NCBI RefSeq assembly: GCF_900115145.1
Contig: NZ_FOVL01000008.1
Coordinates: 62,001-126,000 of the forward strand
Origin: Salegentibacter flavus
Lineage (GTDB): Bacteria > Bacteroidota > Bacteroidia > Flavobacteriales > Flavobacteriaceae
Reading direction: 5' to 3'
Length of the DNA: 64,000 bases
A program made the position numbers and the translations under genes. The notes beneath the pieces are model-generated. The model made no database searches, was not told where the DNA came from, and saw only the letters and a program-made list of their open reading frames with translations. Below, piece after piece: positions 52,440-60,852 of the stretch (position 1 is its first letter; the number at the start of each line of letters is the position of its first letter).

Positions 52440-54278
52440 TTATTCTTTTTCAGAAGTCTCTGATGGATAAACGTTATTCTCTCTATTTACATCGGCCATA
52501 AGTTGAGTATCATCAATTTCTATACTTTCAATCTCACTTAAGGGGCTATCTATACTGAGTTCATAAGTAGGATATGCCCAGGCCCAGTCTTTTTCCTGAA
52601 TCCAGTTTTCTGTTTCAGGCTCTTTTTCCCATCGCATCATCTGTAGTGGGATGTAATGGATTTGGTGATCTCCATTGGCAAATCTTATACTTAATTCAAC
52701 CGGCATTGGCATTTCTCCAATTCTCTCCAAAGTGATTTTTGTTGAATTTTTATCTGCTTCTTCAACATTTTTAATAGCATAATCTATTTGATTGGTGGTT
52801 TGGGTCCAGTCCATTAAATACCAATCAAGTTCGGCACCGGAAACCTTTTCAGCAACACGAATAAAATCGTTTGGTGTTGGATGTTTAAATTTCCAATCTT
52901 CATAATACCTTCTAAGTGTTTTATCTAAATTTTCTCTTCCAATTACGTAGCCAAGTTGTGCAAGAAAAACAGCACCTTTAGAATAGGCTGTAGCACCGTA
53001 GGCCGCATTAAGGGAGTAACGGTCGGCGTGGGTGGTTTGTGGTTGTTCTACCCCTGAATTTGCAAGTTGAAGATATCCACGATACGAACCTGTATGAGGA
53101 TTCTCTGCATCGGTTTGCATAACGCGATTCATAGCCTTACTGGAAATGTAAGAGGTAAAACCTTCGTCCATCCATTCGTGCTTGCTTTCGTTAGTCGCCA
53201 TTAAATGCTGAAACCAGGCGTGAGCCATTTCATGAGCAGTGACACCTACCAGGCTTTGAAAGCTTCTTTCACCGGTAATTAAAGTAAGCATAGCATATTC
53301 CATACCTCCATCTCCCCCCTGGGCTACAGTGTATTGATCCCATGGGTATGGACCGATTTTTTCGTTAAAAAACAGTAATAACTCTTCTGTTTTAGACTGA
53401 AGCCTTTTCCAGTTTTCCTTGATTTCTTCGTTGTCTTTATAGAAAAAGTGAAGTTCGGTTCCGTCTTCGGCAATTCTTACATCGTGAATATATTCAGGAT
53501 CTGCAGCCCAGGTAAAATCGTGAACTTTAGGAGCCACAAAATGCCAGGTATGCGTATCGCCCTGGGCATCAATTTCTTCTTCACTGTATCCGTGACCAAT
53601 TTCATCGGCATTCTGAAGATATCCAGTGGCAGCTACGGTGTAATTTTTATCTATGGTTAGTTCGACGTCAAAATCACCCCAAACGCCGTGAAATTCCCTG
53701 GCAATATAAGGATCAGCATGCCAGCCCTGAAAATCGTATTCGGCCAGTTTAGGATACCATTGGGACATGGAAAGAGCTATTCCTTCTGAGCTGTTTCTTC
53801 CCGATCTCCTGATCTGTTCAGGGACCTGCCCGTTAAATTCCATTTTAAAAACGGTTTTTTCTCCAGGGAGAATAGGCTTCTGAAGTTCCACCTCCAGGAC
53901 GGTTCCTACTTCTTCGTAATTAAGATTTGTTCCATCTTGTGTTAGGCTGGAAACTCTTAAAAATCCCTGTTGTTCAGGAGTTAATTTCGAAATTCGGTCT
54001 CCTACCCTTCTGTCCGGATCCTGGATGGTTCTGGAACGCACGTCCATTTCGCTCCCTGGTTGGAAAGCATTGAAAAATAGATGATAAAACACCTTGTTTA
54101 AGGTATCGGGAGAATTGTTGGTATACTCTAGTTCCTGGGTTCCTGTATACTGGAAGTTTTCTACATTCATATCTACTTCCATCTTGTAGTCTGCGTGCTG
54201 TTGCCAGTAACTGGTACTGTTTTGGGCTACCATTAATGAGGTTGCCAGTACAGTTAAACTTAGAAATATTTTCTTCAT
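52440..54278 (-). CDS. M1 family metallopeptidase
   Basis: The 612-residue secreted protein has a signal peptide (residues 1-18), the aminopeptidase N-like beta domain and zinc site HEMAH at 349-353, with the third ligand Glu372 (HExxH-18-E). The substrate motif is GGMEY (324-328) rather than GAMEN, so exopeptidase specificity may differ. No type IX sorting tail is visible. It lies 9 bases downstream of the S8 protease gene, suggesting a joint role in extracytoplasmic protein breakdown. Confidence 0.93.
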   Translation of the reverse strand: MKKIFLSLTVLATSLMVAQNSTSYWQQHADYKMEVDMNVENFQYTGTQELEYTNNSPDTLNKVFYHLFFNAFQPGSEMDVRSRTIQDPDRRVGDRISKLTPEQQGFLRVSSLTQDGTNLNYEEVGTVLEVELQKPILPGEKTVFKMEFNGQVPEQIRRSGRNSSEGIALSMSQWYPKLAEYDFQGWHADPYIAREFHGVWGDFDVELTIDKNYTVAATGYLQNADEIGHGYSEEEIDAQGDTHTWHFVAPKVHDFTWAADPEYIHDVRIAEDGTELHFFYKDNEEIKENWKRLQSKTEELLLFFNEKIGPYPWDQYTVAQGGDGGMEYAMLTLITGERSFQSLVGVTAHEMAHAWFQHLMATNESKHEWMDEGFTSYISSKAMNRVMQTDAENPHTGSYRGYLQLANSGVEQPQTTHADRYSLNAAYGATAYSKGAVFLAQLGYVIGRENLDKTLRRYYEDWKFKHPTPNDFIRVAEKVSGAELDWYLMDWTQTTNQIDYAIKNVEEADKNSTKITLERIGEMPMPVELSIRFANGDHQIHYIPLQMMRWEKEPETENWIQEKDWAWAYPTYELSIDSPLSEIESIEIDDTQLMADVNRENNVYPSETSEKE

Positions 54279-54286
54279 AAAATTGA

Positions 54287-55963
54287 TTATTTGGTTTGTG
54301 ATGCTAATATTAAGGCGTTATAAAGGTTTACCATTTTTCCTGAAACAGAGAGTTCATCGAATTTTTGTGTGTTTTTGCCCTCTTCTCCTACTAAAACTGA
54401 AGTCTTGGTGCTTATCCCACTATCCATAATGATCTGTTTTACCTGTGGTGCGGAAAGTTTAGGATAAAAAGATCGTATTAATGCCGCTATTCCTGAAACC
54501 GCAGGAGCTGCCATAGATGTACCCTGCATATATTCATATTCATTATTGGGCGTGGTGGACCAAATCTTTGTGCCCGGCGCAAAAACGTCAACATTAAGCT
54601 TACCATAGTTGGAAAAACCGGCTACCAATCTGGAACCATAATCGAAATTAAGAGCTCCCACACTTAAGACATTATTGGAAAACTCTTGTGGATTTTCGGG
54701 TGTCTGGTCATTTGGATAAATCCTTTTTTGATCAAGATTTATTCCTTCATTCCCTGCGGCATTAACGATAAGCACATCGTTTTCTGCAGCATATTTTATC
54801 GCCTCCTCCACCCATTCGGGATTTGGAGAAAAGTATTTACCAAAACTGGTATTAATAATTTTAGCCCCGTTATCTACGGCGTAACGAATCCCAAGGGCAA
54901 TGTCCTTATCATATTCATCGCCATCAGGCACAGCTCTTACTACCATAATTTCCACATTATTGGCAACACCTTTAATTCCAAGATTATTTTCCCGGTTTGC
55001 AGCAATAATCCCGGCCACATGAGTTCCGTGTTTTACGTCCTCTTTTTTAGGATCGGGACCCGCAACTTTATTATTTCCATAATCAGTATCAGTGATATCG
55101 TAGGGATCATCACCTACCGGTGCTCTTCCGTCCAGATCAAGATTAAAGTGGGTATCAATTCTTCCGGCATAATATTCAATGGCCTCATCGAGCTCTTCTA
55201 AAGCTTCTGGAATGTTTTCATTAACATTATCCTGTATTTGAAGCAACATTGCTTTATACTGTGCTAATTGCTGATCTGTGGTTTCCAGCGCCCTCAACTC
55301 CTCATTGGTATAATCTTCTTTTCCTAATTGAGAAGATACAGCAGCGTGGGCTGCTAACAATTGTTTTTTAATCGCTTCATACTGATTTTTATTCTGAAGG
55401 GTTTCGTTGTATTCCTTTTCGTATTCGGCCTTTGCTTCCTGGTAGTAGATATATTCCGCGCGATCTGCGGTACTTATAGAACTTGCCGGTTTTCCTTCAT
55501 ATTTAGGCTGAAGCCTTTTCATAATACGGGTATATTCCATGTTCTCTTCAACGGCATCACCCAGGAAGTTCCAACCGTGAATATCGTCTACATAGCCATT
55601 TTTATCATCATCTTTTCCATTGTTGGGAATTTCATCACGATTTACCCAAATTACACTTCGCAAGTCTTCGTGATGTATATCAACCCCACTATCCAAAACC
55701 GCTACGATAACTTTTTTACCCTTATTGTTTTTAATTATTTCCTGGTAAGCGCGGTTTACGCTCATCCCAGGGATGGTATCGGCTAAAAGATCTGCGCCGC
55801 CCCAGCCTTTTAATTCGGTTTCAGAAAGATCTGTAATTTTTAATGGAATAGAATCAATATCCGCGATTGGCGTAGAGATTATTTTTGGTGCCGTACTGCT
55901 GCAACTTGTGATAATTACAGCGCCTGCTATTACAAGTACCTGTTTTAAAAAAGGTATTTTCAT
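54287..55963 (-). CDS. S8 (subtilisin) family lipoprotein protease with large insert
   Basis: The 558-residue protein has a lipobox ITSC (acyl-Cys 21) and an intact subtilisin triad: Asp91 in VLDSGVD, His312 in KHGTHVAG and Ser483 in GTSMAAP, with oxyanion Asn405. The Asp-His spacing is 221 residues against about 32 in subtilisin; residues about 135-270 form a helical, coiled-coil-like insert. It would sit on a membrane surface and starts a unit with the M1 peptidase gene. Confidence 0.92.
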   Translation of the reverse strand: MKIPFLKQVLVIAGAVIITSCSSTAPKIISTPIADIDSIPLKITDLSETELKGWGGADLLADTIPGMSVNRAYQEIIKNNKGKKVIVAVLDSGVDIHHEDLRSVIWVNRDEIPNNGKDDDKNGYVDDIHGWNFLGDAVEENMEYTRIMKRLQPKYEGKPASSISTADRAEYIYYQEAKAEYEKEYNETLQNKNQYEAIKKQLLAAHAAVSSQLGKEDYTNEELRALETTDQQLAQYKAMLLQIQDNVNENIPEALEELDEAIEYYAGRIDTHFNLDLDGRAPVGDDPYDITDTDYGNNKVAGPDPKKEDVKHGTHVAGIIAANRENNLGIKGVANNVEIMVVRAVPDGDEYDKDIALGIRYAVDNGAKIINTSFGKYFSPNPEWVEEAIKYAAENDVLIVNAAGNEGINLDQKRIYPNDQTPENPQEFSNNVLSVGALNFDYGSRLVAGFSNYGKLNVDVFAPGTKIWSTTPNNEYEYMQGTSMAAPAVSGIAALIRSFYPKLSAPQVKQIIMDSGISTKTSVLVGEEGKNTQKFDELSVSGKMVNLYNALILASQTK

Positions 55964-55968
55964 ATTTT

Positions 55969-56832
55969 TTAATTAAAAAGTTCGTTAAAGCTAAAAGATT
56001 GATCCAGTCTTACTCCTTTTTCAGTGTGTTTAAGACTTATGATTTCGTTGTGGGCATCGTGTTCCAGGAAAAGATAGAAATTTTCATCGGCAGCCTGTTT
56101 TAGAAATTTATCTTTTTCGGGCAGGGTGAGTAACGGGCGGGTATCATAACCCATCACGTATGGCAGCGGTATATGCCCCGCTGTGGGGAGAAGATCTGCC
56201 ATGAAAACCAGGGTTTTATCTTTATAAGTAATATGAGGAATCATCTGTTTATCGGTATGACCATCTACAAACAATACGCCAAAAGGCAGGTTTTCTGATT
56301 GTTTAAAAGTTTCAGTATCTTTTCTTTCTACGAAATGAAGCTGCCCGCTTTGTTCCATAGGAATAATATTTTCCTTTAAAAATGAAGCTTTCTCTCGCTC
56401 ATTTGGTTGGGTTGCCCATAACCAATGTTCTTTATTACTCCAGAAACGGGCGTTTTTGAAGGCCGGTTCGTAACCGGTACGGTTTTTATTCCATTGGATA
56501 CTTCCACCACAATGGTCAAAATGAAGGTGGGTCATAAAAACATCGGTGATATCATCGCGGTGAAAACCGTGCTTTTCAAGAGATTTATCTATAGAATGAT
56601 CTCCCCAACGGTAATAATAGCTAAAGAATTTTTCGCTTTGCTTATCCCCCATACCGGTATCGATAAGTATAAGTTTGTCACCATCTTCAATTAAGAGGCA
56701 ACGTGCAGCGATATCTATCATATTGTTTTCATCGGCGGGATTTGTACGATTCCAGAGGGTTTTTGGAACAACCCCAAACATGGCCCCTCCATCCAGTTTA
56801 AAATTCCCGGCTTCTATAGGATATAATTTCAT
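55969..56832 (-). CDS. MBL-fold metallo-hydrolase (lactonase-like)
   Basis: The 287-residue enzyme has the metallo-beta-lactamase metal motif VFMTHLHFDHCGG, preceded by LILIDTGMG and followed by GHTDKQMIPHITY and FLEHDAH ligands. The overall order resembles the AHL-lactonase-like branch, but the substrate is not known. The frame is open to 56871; the ATG at 56832 (MKLYPIEAGNFKLDGGAMF) matches relatives. It lies 5 bases upstream of the S8 gene. Confidence 0.9.
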   Translation of the reverse strand: MKLYPIEAGNFKLDGGAMFGVVPKTLWNRTNPADENNMIDIAARCLLIEDGDKLILIDTGMGDKQSEKFFSYYYRWGDHSIDKSLEKHGFHRDDITDVFMTHLHFDHCGGSIQWNKNRTGYEPAFKNARFWSNKEHWLWATQPNEREKASFLKENIIPMEQSGQLHFVERKDTETFKQSENLPFGVLFVDGHTDKQMIPHITYKDKTLVFMADLLPTAGHIPLPYVMGYDTRPLLTLPEKDKFLKQAADENFYLFLEHDAHNEIISLKHTEKGVRLDQSFSFNELFN

Positions 56833-56921
56833 AAATGCTGATTTTTTTCCCCCGCAAATTACTAAAAGCATAATACATGTTTAAACATTCGGTCAAGGAT
56901 GGAATATATTTAACAGGAAAT

Positions 56922-58715
56922 TCAGAAATCAGGAGAGATATATAAAACTTGTTCTCCTGGCAGAATATCATCATTGTAATGAAATGGCCGCTTCTGACCT
57001 TCAGGATTAATAATAATTACAGGAAGAAAATCAGCATTTTTATTTTGATGTTCCTTAACCCATTCCCGGGTAGTTATTTCTTCTTCAATTTTCTGTTTAT
57101 TCTCCTGAAAGTTGCCCGTGGATATTCGGTTTGACCAGGGTTCGAGCTCGGTCTTGTCGGCGAACATCGAGGTAGCATTAACCTTATCCAGCAAGTCTAC
57201 ATCGACGCCATTTTCATTTGGAGAAACCAGCACAATCTTGTTGGGAATGAAAAACGCATCATCGGCGAGTTGAGCGGCGAGAAGATTTATTTCACTGTTT
57301 CCGGTAAGAGCTATAAAAGTTCCTTTTTCTATCGCCCCGGCATCTTCCATTGTTTCTTCTTTAAGAATATTCCCATGAACAGTTTTATAACCTTGCTGTT
57401 TAGCTTCGGCAACAAGTTCCCGGTTTCCATCTATGATTACTATTTCCTGTACTCCTTTTAGCTGTTTGGCGATAAAAAGACCAAGCGGATTTGCTCCCAG
57501 AATAATATATCCCGATCGGGATTCCTGGGTGATAAGCTCTCCCCGACTTCTTAGCCATTTTGTGGTCCAGGTTAACATAACCGGCACACTTAAAGTAGTG
57601 AATATCGCCATGAAAACAAGAATAGAAAAGATCTCTGAAGTTATAATCCCCATTTGTAAACCTATTCCTGCGATAATGATCTCTACGGCTCCTCGCCCAT
57701 TCATTCCGGTTCCAACTGTAATTCCCTCGCGCCAGCCATTTCCGCTTGGAAGATAAAATACAGCGGTTCCCACGATTTTACCTATCATCGCTACGGCAGT
57801 AACCACTACAAGCATCCAGAGATCGGTCTGGAATACATCTAAAGTCACATTAAATCCTGCAGAAACAAAGAAAATGGGAGCAAGGAATCCCACTGAAACA
57901 TCGTGGAAAATATGATTGATATCTTTTGAGATCTGGCGTTGAAAAACCCCATCTCTTATGAACAAACCTGCCATAAAAGCACCCAGGATACTATGAAGCC
58001 CGGCAACTTCTGCAAGTTCAGAAAAACCTAAAACTATTATCAAAATAAGGGTAAAATGCAGGGTACGGCTGGTGATATTGGCTTTATAGAGATATTTTCC
58101 CAATAATGGCAAGAGGTAAATCCCCGCAAGAGCGGTAAAAATGAAGAATAAGATAGCCTTCGCAGCCACCCAGATTAGTCCTAAACTGTCTATGCTTCCG
58201 GCATCTACATAACTAATTATTCCGGCAAAGATCACCAGGGCAAGAGTATCTGAAATTAGAGCTCCGGCCATCAATACATAGGCTATCCGGGTGTTGAGCA
58301 ATTTAAGATCGACAAGAATCCGGCTTTTTGTAGCGAGCGAGGTAACCCCAACTGCGATCGCTACAAAAATCGCTGCCATTTGTGTTCCATCGAAGTAAAG
58401 GATGGTATAGTAACCTAACGCAAAGGGGACAATAAACCCGCCAACTGCCGCCAGTAATCCCGCCCAGGAGGCTTTTCCCAGGTCTCTGAAGTTGATTTCC
58501 ATCCCGATATAAACCATAAGAAGAATAATTCCCACCTCGGCTAAAACATTGATCATCTCTGAAGTTTCCAGAAGACCAAAAAGTGCGGGGCCAAGAAGAA
58601 TACCTATTAAAAGTTCACCGAGAATAGCTGGATAACCAATTTTCTTAGCTACTGAACCGCCAATCCATGCGCTCGAAAGAATGATTAACAGGTTGAGGAT
58701 ATTTAATTCTTCCAT
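56922..58715 (-). CDS. CPA2-type cation/proton antiporter with TrkA-N domain
   Basis: The 597-residue protein has about 12 membrane helices (residues 1-385) of the KefC/CPA2 type, including VGTGMNGRGAVEIIIAGIGLQMG. A cytoplasmic Rossmann (TrkA-N) domain starting SGYIILGANPLGLFIAKQL follows, then a C-terminal region to 597. It exchanges K+ or Na+ for H+, with nucleotide-linked gating inferred from the domain. It is the first of three neighbouring antiporter genes and is divergent from the next. Confidence 0.92.
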   Translation of the reverse strand: MEELNILNLLIILSSAWIGGSVAKKIGYPAILGELLIGILLGPALFGLLETSEMINVLAEVGIILLMVYIGMEINFRDLGKASWAGLLAAVGGFIVPFALGYYTILYFDGTQMAAIFVAIAVGVTSLATKSRILVDLKLLNTRIAYVLMAGALISDTLALVIFAGIISYVDAGSIDSLGLIWVAAKAILFFIFTALAGIYLLPLLGKYLYKANITSRTLHFTLILIIVLGFSELAEVAGLHSILGAFMAGLFIRDGVFQRQISKDINHIFHDVSVGFLAPIFFVSAGFNVTLDVFQTDLWMLVVVTAVAMIGKIVGTAVFYLPSGNGWREGITVGTGMNGRGAVEIIIAGIGLQMGIITSEIFSILVFMAIFTTLSVPVMLTWTTKWLRSRGELITQESRSGYIILGANPLGLFIAKQLKGVQEIVIIDGNRELVAEAKQQGYKTVHGNILKEETMEDAGAIEKGTFIALTGNSEINLLAAQLADDAFFIPNKIVLVSPNENGVDVDLLDKVNATSMFADKTELEPWSNRISTGNFQENKQKIEEEITTREWVKEHQNKNADFLPVIIINPEGQKRPFHYNDDILPGEQVLYISPDF

Positions 58716-58861
58716 AGGTTTTAGCTGGTTTGTCGTGTAAAGGGCTTACAAAATATTAATATTTTTCGAACTAAAATTCATTAATTCAACTTGATAGTGA
58801 TTAAAAGCAGTTTTTCATTTAATAAATGAGAAAATTCTTCAAAAACATTCTTAAATCAGGT

Positions 58862-58869
58862 TATTTTTG
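58862..58869 (+). promoter_or_regulatory. candidate promoter -7 element for the CPA1-type antiporter gene
   Basis: TATTTTTG matches TAnnTTTG and ends 33 bases before the ATG at 58903. Apart from this, the 187-base divergent gap shows only AT-rich sequence. Confidence 0.4.
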
Positions 58870-58902
58870 TAAATAGCAATATTCCGCTTAAATAAAAAAA
58901 GA

Positions 58903-60753
58903 ATGTTAGAACTTGCAAGTCTTGTTATACTTGGAATTTTGGCCCAATGGTTGGCCTGGAAAATAAAAACCCCCGCAATTCTCCCCTTAATTCTTATAGG
59001 ACTTTTGGTAGGACCTGTTTCTACTTTTTTTACCGAAGATGGCACTAAGTGGCTGGAACCCATTTGGAATGGAAGTGAAGGTGTGTTTCCGGGAGAAAGC
59101 TTGTTTTATTTTGTTTCCCTGGCTATTTCAATTATACTCTTTGAAGGCGGATTAACCTTACGCAAAAGCGAAATAGGGAATATAGGTCCCGTAATTGTAA
59201 AGTTAATTAGCGTAGGAACCCTGGTTACCTTTGTAGGAGCCGGTCTTGCAGCACATTTTATCTTTGGCTTGACCTGGCAGATCTCCTTCCTTTTTTCAGC
59301 ATTGATAATTGTTACCGGGCCAACGGTAATATCGCCTATTCTAAGGAATATTCCGCTTAAAAAACATGTTTCCTCCATTCTCAAATGGGAAGGAATTCTC
59401 ATAGATCCCATCGGTGCCCTTATTTCAGTATTGATGTTTGAATTTATCAGGGTAGAAGGTGGGCAGGATTTTACGATAACCGCCTTAACTGAATTTGGTA
59501 AGATCTTGCTCTTTGGATTCACTTTCGGATTCACATTCGCCAATATTCTGGCTTTTCTTATTAAGAAAAATATAATTCCGCATTACCTTTTGAACGTGTT
59601 TATCCTGGCAACGGTGCTGGGAGTTTTTGTCCTGGCAGATATTTTCGCACATGAAAGCGGCTTACTGGCTGTGGTTATTATGGGAATGGTGATGGGAAAC
59701 AAAAAGCTTCCAAATATCAAGGAGCTTCTTTATTTTAAAGAATCTTTAAGTGTATTACTTATTTCTATTCTTTTTATACTTCTTGCCGCCAATATAGAAG
59801 TTGAGGAAATGCTTCTGGTTTATAACTGGCAATCCCTTATTCTCTTTGGGATAGTGGTTTTACTGGTTAGACCTATAGGAGTAATTTTGAGCTCTTTGGG
59901 CTCTGGTCTTAAAGTAAACGAGGTTTCCTTTATTAGTTGGGTTGGTCCACGAGGTATTGTGGCAGCAGGTATCGCTTCACTCTTTGGACTCCGCCTGGTG
60001 CGCGAAGGGGTAGAAGATGCCGAATATATCACTCCCCTGGTATTTATGGTTGTACTGTTCTCCGTTCTTCTGAATGCGACTACCGCCAGGTTTTTTGCTA
60101 AAATAGTAGGGGTATTTATTAAGGAATCCGAAGGGATTTTAATTATCGGGGCATCTTCTATAGCAAGATTAATAGGAAAATATTTACAAGAAAACAATAG
60201 ACATGTAGTCTTGCTGGATAGTAACAGGGATAATGTTAAAAAAGCCAAAGAAATGGAAATAGAAGCCATTGAAGGTAGTGTTTATGAAGATAATCTCTTT
60301 AACAACATCGAATTAAACGATATTGGGTATTTAATGGCTATGACCGGGAATAGCGATATCAACAAGACCGCTATTAATAAATTCCAAAAACAGTTCGGGG
60401 AAAATGGTTCCTTTAGAGTGATCACTTCTGATGAAATGACTAACCCTGAACTCAATCCCGAAGAAGGACTGTTTTCTCATACCGATGATTATATTAAGCT
60501 TACGGAATTAGCCAGAAAATATCCCGAAATTCACGAAAAAGAGCTAAATAGCAAAGAGCATTATGAAGGCCTGATCGAAATCACCAAAAGCAGCCCTGAT
60601 ATACTTCCCCTATTTGTGAAGAACAAGCAGGGTAAATTCACTATTATTCCTTCTAATAGTTCACAAGTGGAAATCGAAGAAGGTTTCAAACTGGTATATC
60701 TTGGAAAAGTGTTGGAAAATGAACAAAATGCTGAGGAGCCTGCAACCACATAA
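58903..60753 (+). CDS. CPA1/NhaP-type cation/proton antiporter with TrkA-N domain
   Basis: The 616-residue protein has about 12 membrane helices with the CPA1 signature ISWVGPRGIVAAG near residues 345-357. A Rossmann (TrkA-N) domain starting GILIIGASSIARLIGKYL follows; its glycine motif is partly degenerate (GASSIA). It probably exports Na+ or K+ in exchange for protons. It differs from the neighbouring CPA2-type protein in both membrane signature and regulatory domain detail. Confidence 0.92.
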   Translation: MLELASLVILGILAQWLAWKIKTPAILPLILIGLLVGPVSTFFTEDGTKWLEPIWNGSEGVFPGESLFYFVSLAISIILFEGGLTLRKSEIGNIGPVIVKLISVGTLVTFVGAGLAAHFIFGLTWQISFLFSALIIVTGPTVISPILRNIPLKKHVSSILKWEGILIDPIGALISVLMFEFIRVEGGQDFTITALTEFGKILLFGFTFGFTFANILAFLIKKNIIPHYLLNVFILATVLGVFVLADIFAHESGLLAVVIMGMVMGNKKLPNIKELLYFKESLSVLLISILFILLAANIEVEEMLLVYNWQSLILFGIVVLLVRPIGVILSSLGSGLKVNEVSFISWVGPRGIVAAGIASLFGLRLVREGVEDAEYITPLVFMVVLFSVLLNATTARFFAKIVGVFIKESEGILIIGASSIARLIGKYLQENNRHVVLLDSNRDNVKKAKEMEIEAIEGSVYEDNLFNNIELNDIGYLMAMTGNSDINKTAINKFQKQFGENGSFRVITSDEMTNPELNPEEGLFSHTDDYIKLTELARKYPEIHEKELNSKEHYEGLIEITKSSPDILPLFVKNKQGKFTIIPSNSSQVEIEEGFKLVYLGKVLENEQNAEEPATT

Positions 60754-60852
60754 GAATTAATTATTCTGACAATCAACTTTTATTTTACTGGATAATTACC
60801 TGACTAGAAACTATTGTTTTTCCTATTTTTATAGCAACCAACAAGGAATTAG

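Noticed and set aside
54686-55201. A 171-codon plus-strand open frame
   Set aside because: It is antisense to the S8 protease gene and its translation shows no recognisable pattern.
52440-55963. Type IX secretion sorting domains on the M1 and S8 proteases
   Set aside because: Neither C-terminus shows the Bacteroidota sorting pattern (no Ig-like end or terminal lysine motif); the S8 protein is a lipoprotein and the M1 protein has an ordinary signal peptide.
59106-60269. Minus-strand open frames of 145 and 149 codons
   Set aside because: They are antisense to the CPA1-type antiporter; Ser/Thr/Pro-rich translations are typical mirrors of membrane-protein codons.
28000-60800. GC-skew switch around 48.5 kb as origin evidence
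   Set aside because: Rough counts of G and C in parts of a left-hand and a right-hand plus-strand gene were about equal in both, so no skew change could be claimed by eye.
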